Source: UBA3910 sp964626065 (GTDB taxonomy: Bacteria > Bacillota > Limnochordia > Darwinibacteriales > Darwinibacteriaceae). Taken from it: a DNA stretch of 19,265 nt. Below the pieces are notes generated by a model. That model searched no databases, had not been told where the DNA came from, and saw only the letters and a program-made list of their open reading frames with translations. The position numbers were made by a program, and so were the translations under genes. The stretch is taken from contig CAZVDE010000027.1 of the NCBI GenBank assembly GCA_964626065.1, positions 1-19,265 on the forward strand, read 5' to 3'. Below, piece after piece: positions 14,869 through 19,265 of the stretch; position 1 is the first letter of the stretch; the number at the start of each line of letters is the position of its first letter.

Positions 14869-15732
14869 TTACCCTTTCACCGCTCCGCCCAATAAACCTC
14901 GTACAAAATACTTCTGCAGCGAGAAAAACACGAGCAAGGGCACGAGCATAGAAACAAAAGCCGCGGCCGTGAGCAAATGCCAATCCTGCCCGTAAGAGCC
15001 CACCAGGCTGGATAAGCGCACCGTTAAAGGCGCTACCGATTCATGGCCGCCGAGGTAAATTAAGGCCACTAAAAGATCGTTCCAGACAAAGAGGAATTGA
15101 AAGATGACCAGTGACGCCAGGGCGGGTACCGATAAAGGCAGTGCTAAGCGCACAAAGGTGGTCCAGAGCGAAGCCCCGTCAATGTGGGCCGCTTCAAAAA
15201 GCTCACTTGGCAGCGAATCAAAGAAACTGTGCAGCATAAAAATGGCAAAGGGCAGGCCGTACCCCGTGTGTACCAGCCAAAGGCCTACAAATGTACCTGA
15301 CATGCTCAATTTGTTGTACAAACGCAAGACCGGCACAAAGGTCATTTGGGTGGGTACCACCAGCATCAGGACGACTAAACCGTAAAAGAAAGTGCGGCCG
15401 CCAAAATGAAGCCGAGACAGCCCGAAAGCGGCTAAAGAAGCGATAAAAACGGGAATCAAGGTTCCGCCCAGAGTAATCACGAAGCTGTTGCGAAAAGCGG
15501 TTTTCATCCCTCCGGTGGAAAGGACATTTTTATAGTTATCAAATGTGTATTTAGTGAATTTCAAGGGGCCGGACAGCACCGTCCACCAACCGGAATAGGC
15601 CACATCGCCTGCGGGCCGAAAGGAGGTGATCAGCAGTCCCAGGGTGGGTAAAACCCACAAGAGCATGGCCACGATGATGATTATATTAACCACGATTTTC
15701 GGCGTAAGCCGTTTCAGTTTTAGTCTGTTCAC
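14869..15732 (-). CDS. Sugar ABC transporter permease, MalG type
   Basis: A 287-residue inner-membrane permease of the CUT1 sugar importers, with six predicted membrane segments. The EAA loop that docks the ATPase is visible as ELFEAAHIDGASLWTTFVRLALP, with the conserved EAA and glycine. The C-terminus KYFVRGLLGGAVKG is typical of MalG-like subunits. The GTG start at 15732 has GGGGGAGGG upstream. It begins two bases after the stop of the MalF-like gene, showing tight translational coupling. It forms a heterodimer with that subunit. No ATPase gene is present in the operon; a shared MsmX/UgpC-type ATPase elsewhere is the usual arrangement. Confidence 0.94.
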   Translation of the reverse strand: MNRLKLKRLTPKIVVNIIIIVAMLLWVLPTLGLLITSFRPAGDVAYSGWWTVLSGPLKFTKYTFDNYKNVLSTGGMKTAFRNSFVITLGGTLIPVFIASLAAFGLSRLHFGGRTFFYGLVVLMLVVPTQMTFVPVLRLYNKLSMSGTFVGLWLVHTGYGLPFAIFMLHSFFDSLPSELFEAAHIDGASLWTTFVRLALPLSVPALASLVIFQFLFVWNDLLVALIYLGGHESVAPLTVRLSSLVGSYGQDWHLLTAAAFVSMLVPLLVFFSLQKYFVRGLLGGAVKG

Positions 15733-15734
15733 GC

Positions 15735-16598
15735 CTAGCCCTCCCCCTGCAATTTCTGCCTAATGTTAAAATACATAACCGGGATAATCATTACAAAAAG
15801 CACCACCGCAATGGCACTGGCCCGGCCCGTATTGGCAAATTGGAACATTTCTTTGAACATGCGGTTAGCAATCACTTCGGTGCCGTAGTTGCCATTTGTC
15901 ATCACATATATAATATCGAAAATCTTCAAAACATTCATGAGCATGGTGGTAATGACCACAGATAGGGCCGGCCTCAGCTCAGGTACGATAATATGCCAAA
16001 ATAGCTGTAACTCACTTGCCCCATCCACCTGGCCCGCCTCAATCATTTCCTTGGGAATCCCCTTATAAGCGGCGGATAGAATAACCATGCAATAGCCGGT
16101 CCAAATCCACACCCCGACCATGATTAGGGCGAAATTATTGAGGGGTGCCTGCAGCAGCCAGCCTTTCGGTTCGAAACCGAGAACAACGAGGATTTGATTC
16201 AAAAGCCCGATTTGTTCCGCCCCAATTGGTTTATAGTTGTACATGAACTTCCAAACAACGCCCGCACCCACAAACGAGATCGCCATGGGCATGAAAATAA
16301 CGGATTTCACCAGCCGTTCGTATTTAACCCGATCGGCCAAGATGGCGAAGACCAACCCTAACCCTACAGTACCCGCAGTAAAAAAAACGAGCCAAAGCAG
16401 GTTGTTTTTAAAGGCCCGCAGCATTACCGGCGATGTAAAGACATAACGGTAGTTGTCTAATCCCACAAAACTTTCGGAGCGGCGATCCAAAAAGCTCAAG
16501 ATCACAGTCTGAATAACGGGATAGATCTGATAAATCATTAAAAAAGCCAGGGCCGGACCGATATAAACTAAGGGCGTCAGTCTTCCTTTCTTCTGCAT
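15735..16598 (-). CDS. Sugar ABC transporter permease, MalF type
   Basis: A 287-residue inner-membrane permease, partner of the MalG-like subunit. Six membrane segments and the EAA loop EMIEAGQVDGASELQLFWHIIVPELRP are visible. The start region QKKGRLTPLVYIGPALAFLMIYQIYPVIQ is typical of CUT1 permeases without the large periplasmic loop of E. coli MalF. The frame extends to 16682, but that part overlaps the end of the binding-protein gene. The ATG at 16598 has GGGGGGA six bases upstream and is chosen. A strong hairpin lies in the 64-base gap before it. Confidence 0.94.
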   Translation of the reverse strand: MQKKGRLTPLVYIGPALAFLMIYQIYPVIQTVILSFLDRRSESFVGLDNYRYVFTSPVMLRAFKNNLLWLVFFTAGTVGLGLVFAILADRVKYERLVKSVIFMPMAISFVGAGVVWKFMYNYKPIGAEQIGLLNQILVVLGFEPKGWLLQAPLNNFALIMVGVWIWTGYCMVILSAAYKGIPKEMIEAGQVDGASELQLFWHIIVPELRPALSVVITTMLMNVLKIFDIIYVMTNGNYGTEVIANRMFKEMFQFANTGRASAIAVVLFVMIIPVMYFNIRQKLQGEG

Positions 16599-16622
16599 GC
16601 CGCATCCCCCCATAGATAGAGA

Positions 16623-16648
16623 GGCTCGCCCCCGAGGGGGGGCAAGCC
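16623..16648 (-). other. Intercistronic hairpin between binding protein and permease genes
   Basis: On the minus strand GGCTTGCCCCC pairs with GGGGGCGAGCC (11 pairs, one G-T) over a four-base loop. No clean T-run follows. This position fits an mRNA-stabilising or partially terminating stem that keeps binding protein in excess over permease, as known for malE-malF type operons. Confidence 0.6.
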
Positions 16649-16662
16649 CATTTCTTGCTAAC

Positions 16663-17931
16663 CTAGTACGTATCGGCGGCAACCGCCTCGATGTATTCTA
16701 GGACGGAATCTAAATCCTCTCCGCCAACATACATCAGCGTGCCTTCCCAAAAAGCACCCGAACCTACCGCAGCGGGCATAGAGTCGGATCCGTCAAACCT
16801 AAAGATTTCCGCCTCGCTCAAGACCAAAGCCATATCTCGGGTCAGATCATCTGCATAGATCGCGGGATTGACCTTACTGCTTGTAGCCAGTTTGCCCAGG
16901 TCGCGCACCCAGATTTCTTGTGCTTCCGCACTAGCCAGGAAATTCATGAACGCGGCCGCTTGCGGGTTATCGTTAAACTGAACAACCATGTCACCGGCAC
17001 CGAGCATGGGGTTGCCATACTCAGGCTTAATCATGGGGAAGGGGAAGAAACTTACATCTTCGCCGATTTTCACATCCGGATTGGCATCCGTAATGAAACT
17101 CGTGATAAAGCTGGCCTGGCGGTGCATCATGGCCCTTGCCGGCTCCGCGAACAGATCATTTACTGAATCGCCAAAGTCGGTGGACAGTACCGCAATCGGC
17201 CCGCCGTAGACATAATCGCTGTTAGTGGCAATGCTGCCAAAAATCTCAAATGCTTCTTTTACGACAGGGTCGGTCCAAGAAATTTCATGATTGACCCATT
17301 GGTCATAGACTTCGGGGGAAGCGATGCGCAGCATGATGTCTTCAATCCAGTCCGTTGCGGGCCAGCCGCTGGCGGCACCGGATTCAATACCCATCGCCCA
17401 GGGCGTATCGCCATTAGCCACCATTTGCTCCATAAGGGCTTCCATTTCAGCCCAGGTGGCGGGGATTTCGTAACCCTTAGCGGCAAATTGATCAGGCCTA
17501 TACCAGACTAAGCTCTTGATGTCAGCTGAAATGGTAACAGCATAGAGGCCATCTTGATAGGTACCCAATTCAATCCACGCCGGCCCCAAGTCTTCTTTCA
17601 GAACATTGGTGTCCAACACATTATTCAGATTGACCAAAGCGCCTTGATCCACATAGGCCTGCATCATGCCGGGCCCTTGGATTGAAGCAATATCAGGCGG
17701 GTTGCCTGCCGCGATACGTGTCTGCAGCAGAGTGGGCAGATCGCGGGTTCCCTCGAACTGCACTTCAATGCCGGTTTTAGCAGTGAACGCTTCCGTAACT
17801 TTCATGAAAGCTTCCAGTTCTTGGCCGCCCCAGACACCCATTACCGTAACTACGCCATCTTTAGCAAAGGCGCCAAGGGAAAGGGTAAAAATGAGAAGCA
17901 GCACTGAGGCAATCGTAATACTTCTTTTCAC
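16663..17931 (-). CDS. Extracellular solute-binding protein of a sugar ABC importer
   Basis: A family 1 solute-binding protein of 422 residues, likely for an alpha-glucoside, given the GH65 partner. The signal peptide (MKRS, then a hydrophobic core 5-19, cleavage likely after GAFA at 23) is followed by VTVMGVWGGQELEAFMKV and the typical GNPPDIASIQGPG block. It contains no cysteine in the lipobox position, so it is not a classic lipoprotein, which is unusual for a one-membrane Gram-positive cell. The GTG start at 17931 is preceded by AAAGGAGGT seven bases upstream. It lies 87 bases after the LacI gene on the same strand; no clear promoter or operator copy was found in that gap. Confidence 0.94.
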   Translation of the reverse strand: MKRSITIASVLLLIFTLSLGAFAKDGVVTVMGVWGGQELEAFMKVTEAFTAKTGIEVQFEGTRDLPTLLQTRIAAGNPPDIASIQGPGMMQAYVDQGALVNLNNVLDTNVLKEDLGPAWIELGTYQDGLYAVTISADIKSLVWYRPDQFAAKGYEIPATWAEMEALMEQMVANGDTPWAMGIESGAASGWPATDWIEDIMLRIASPEVYDQWVNHEISWTDPVVKEAFEIFGSIATNSDYVYGGPIAVLSTDFGDSVNDLFAEPARAMMHRQASFITSFITDANPDVKIGEDVSFFPFPMIKPEYGNPMLGAGDMVVQFNDNPQAAAFMNFLASAEAQEIWVRDLGKLATSSKVNPAIYADDLTRDMALVLSEAEIFRFDGSDSMPAAVGSGAFWEGTLMYVGGEDLDSVLEYIEAVAADTY

Positions 17932-18018
17932 TTGTGAGACCTCCTTTAGATTTTAACGAACCACTTAATCGGACTGCTCTTTATTTAGTTTTAAGGAACG
18001 TATCCCCCCTTATGTTGT

Positions 18019-19023
18019 TCAGATGGCCTTCACCGAATCGCGTTCTACAATACGATGGCGCAAATGGGTGGTTATTTCCGTAAGCTCTTTGCCCGCCACG
18101 ATCCGGTTCAGCTTTTCCATGGCTTCCCTGCCGATATCATAAATAGGCTGCGCCACTGTGGTAAGCTTGGGCAAGCTAATTTTGGCAATTTTAGTGTTAT
18201 CAAAACCTAAAACAGATATATCCCCGGGTACATTTAGGCCCCGCTCCGCCAAAAATGAAATTGCCCCAAGGGCCATTTCATCACTGGCGCAAAAGACTGC
18301 CGTCAAGGCCGAATGGCGGTGGTACAGTTTTTGCATCGCTTTATAGCCACCCTCGTAGCGAAAATCCGCAAACTCCACTCTCCCCGCCAAATCCCCACGG
18401 GCCAAAAGTTCCCTGTGACCCCGCCAAAAACCCTGATAACGGGGTAGGCCCGCAACTAGATCATCTTCAGGCCCACTGATCATCACAATATCGCTGTGGC
18501 CTTTTTGAACCAGATACTTCACCGCATCGAAACCCGCCTGTTCATCGTCAATCTTCACTGTGGGCAGATCAAAAGCGTTAGCCCGGGTAGCTGCCAAGAC
18601 AAGCGGGGTTCGCATCTGCTTCGCGATTCGTGCGTATTCATCGCCAAAAAATTCACTGGTGAAAACGATGCCGTCTACCTGTTTTTGTTTAAGAACTTCA
18701 AAATAGTGAACCATGCGCTTCGGATCGCGATCCGTGTTGCAGATAATCAAGCTAATACCCGCCCGGTGCCCCGCGTCTTCTAAGCCTTTCACCAACTCCG
18801 AGGCATAATTGTTGGAAATATCGGGGATCAAGACACCAACCGTGTGAGTCTGTTTGTAGATCAACCCCCTAGCTAAGGCATTGGGAGTGTAGCCCAACTC
18901 GAGGATTGCTTGTTTCACTTTTTTTCTCTTTTCATCGCTGACTATTTCCGGCGTGTTCATCACTCTAGACACGGTACTGATGGAAACCCCGGATAGTTTG
19001 GCCACATCTCTGATCGTTGGCAT
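18019..19023 (-). CDS. LacI-family transcriptional regulator
   Basis: A 334-residue repressor. The N-terminal helix-turn-helix is TIRDVAKLSGVSISTVSRV (residues 3-21), the hinge follows at TPNALARGL, and the periplasmic-binding-like sugar domain starts at THTVGVLIPDISNNYASEL. The C-terminal half has the family block ALTAVFCASDEMALGA and DISVLGFDNTKIAK. It is the first gene of the sugar operon. Two copies of a TGAAAA-CC-TTTTCA operator lie in its own leader and start site, which suggests that it represses itself and the transport/GH65 genes until the inducing sugar binds. The ATG at 19023 gives the canonical LacI-family N-terminus; the RBS before it is poor. Confidence 0.94.
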   Translation of the reverse strand: MPTIRDVAKLSGVSISTVSRVMNTPEIVSDEKRKKVKQAILELGYTPNALARGLIYKQTHTVGVLIPDISNNYASELVKGLEDAGHRAGISLIICNTDRDPKRMVHYFEVLKQKQVDGIVFTSEFFGDEYARIAKQMRTPLVLAATRANAFDLPTVKIDDEQAGFDAVKYLVQKGHSDIVMISGPEDDLVAGLPRYQGFWRGHRELLARGDLAGRVEFADFRYEGGYKAMQKLYHRHSALTAVFCASDEMALGAISFLAERGLNVPGDISVLGFDNTKIAKISLPKLTTVAQPIYDIGREAMEKLNRIVAGKELTEITTHLRHRIVERDSVKAI

Positions 19024-19068
19024 CTAGGCTGCACCCCGTTTCAAGGACTCTTAAAGCTGAGATGGACA

Positions 19069-19088
19069 GTCTGAAAACCTTTTCAGAC
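19069..19088. promoter_or_regulatory. Operator O1 in the leader of the LacI-family operon
   Basis: Half-sites GTCTGAAAA and TTTTCAGAC form a 20-bp inverted repeat around a CC centre. The same 14-base core occurs again at 19113-19126, centre to centre 41 bp apart (about four helical turns, so the same face). It lies about 40 bp inside the transcript. Confidence 0.7.
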
Positions 19089-19112
19089 ATTCGGAAAAAA
19101 AGATGCTGTGTT

Positions 19113-19126
19113 TGAAAACCTTTTCA
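19113..19126. promoter_or_regulatory. Operator O2 at the transcription start of the LacI-family operon
   Basis: The core TGAAAA-CC-TTTTCA is identical to the O1 core. It begins at the predicted transcription start, so a bound repressor would block RNA polymerase. The core resembles a catabolite-responsive element but lacks the central CG, so CcpA is the less likely ligand. Confidence 0.7.
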
Positions 19127-19132
19127 TAATTA

Positions 19133-19161
19133 ATAATAACATAGGCCCACCAATAATGCAA
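19133..19161 (-). promoter_or_regulatory. SigA-type promoter of the LacI/ABC/GH65 operon
   Basis: On the minus strand TTGCAT (19161-19156), a 17-base spacer and TATTAT (19138-19133) with an upstream TG (extended -10) make a strong promoter. The start is near 19126, on operator O2. The leader to the ATG is about 103 bases. Beyond 19162 to the window end no gene or motif is seen. Confidence 0.75.
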
Positions 19162-19265
19162 CAGCTTATTTACAACCCAAAAACAAATGGAAAATGCAAC
19201 TCTAAAGAAAACGGAAGACAACTGACTGCCCTCCGCAAATGTTTGTCTATAAGAATGATCCTTGA

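Noticed and set aside
14852..14983. N-terminal extension of the GH65 protein
   Set aside because: It overlaps the permease gene in another frame, and the ATG at 14851 has a perfect AGGAGG.
16599..16682. N-terminal extension of the MalF-like permease
   Set aside because: It covers the intercistronic hairpin and overlaps the end of the binding-protein gene; the ATG at 16598 has its own RBS.

Overview
The window reads as a chromosomal segment of a bacterium of the phylum Bacillota (clostridial or related deep lineage). Reasons: strong purine-rich ribosome-binding sites (AGGAGG type), frequent GTG and some TTG starts, roughly half G+C, and family content such as a short RIC protein, a CheX/CheY pair, an SdpI-type membrane protein and an MRRKDRE-type flavin protein. 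No tRNA, rRNA, CRISPR array, insertion sequence or phage gene is visible. The assignment to Bacillota is an inference from gene content.

Layout. (1) 1-86, minus: the first 28 codons of a membrane or exported protein cut by the window edge. (2) 232-795, plus: a NimA-like flavin-binding protein with its own terminator. (3) 979-3418, plus: a three-gene operon of a short RIC-like di-iron protein, a P1B-type metal ATPase with an unusual CPG motif and no fused metal-binding domain, and a separate small HMA metal-binding protein. In front of it lies a CRP/FNR-type site placed 41.5 bp upstream of the predicted transcription start. (4) 3465-6292, minus: an archaeal-type ADP-dependent sugar kinase followed by phosphoglucose isomerase. 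(5) 6465-7463, minus: a Gfo/Idh/MocA oxidoreductase. (6) 7793-9064, plus: a CheX-like phosphatase with an extra N-terminal helical region, and a single-domain CheY. (7) 9338-11498, plus: an exported LolA/RseB-like protein with a duplicated C-terminal domain, then an SdpI-family membrane protein. (8) 19023-11495, minus: a sugar operon of LacI-family regulator, extracellular sugar-binding protein, two ABC permeases, GH65 glycoside phosphorylase and aldose 1-epimerase.

The GH65 operon explains itself: an alpha-glucoside is captured and imported, cleaved with phosphate into beta-glucose 1-phosphate and a sugar, and the epimerase balances the anomers. It is preceded by a good promoter and two copies of the same operator, one on the start site and one 41 bp further into the leader, so autoregulation by the LacI protein is likely. 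The transporter ATPase and a beta-phosphoglucomutase are not in the window and must be elsewhere. Free glucose from the phosphorylase could enter glycolysis through the nearby kinase-isomerase operon if the ADP-dependent kinase acts on glucose; the sequence does not settle whether it uses glucose or fructose 6-phosphate.

The parts most worth a second look are the FNR-type promoter on the RIC/metal-pump operon, the CPG/HEG metal-site variant of that pump, the bacterial ADP-dependent kinase with isomerase, the CheX fusion, and the sugar-binding protein that has a plain signal peptide instead of a lipobox.
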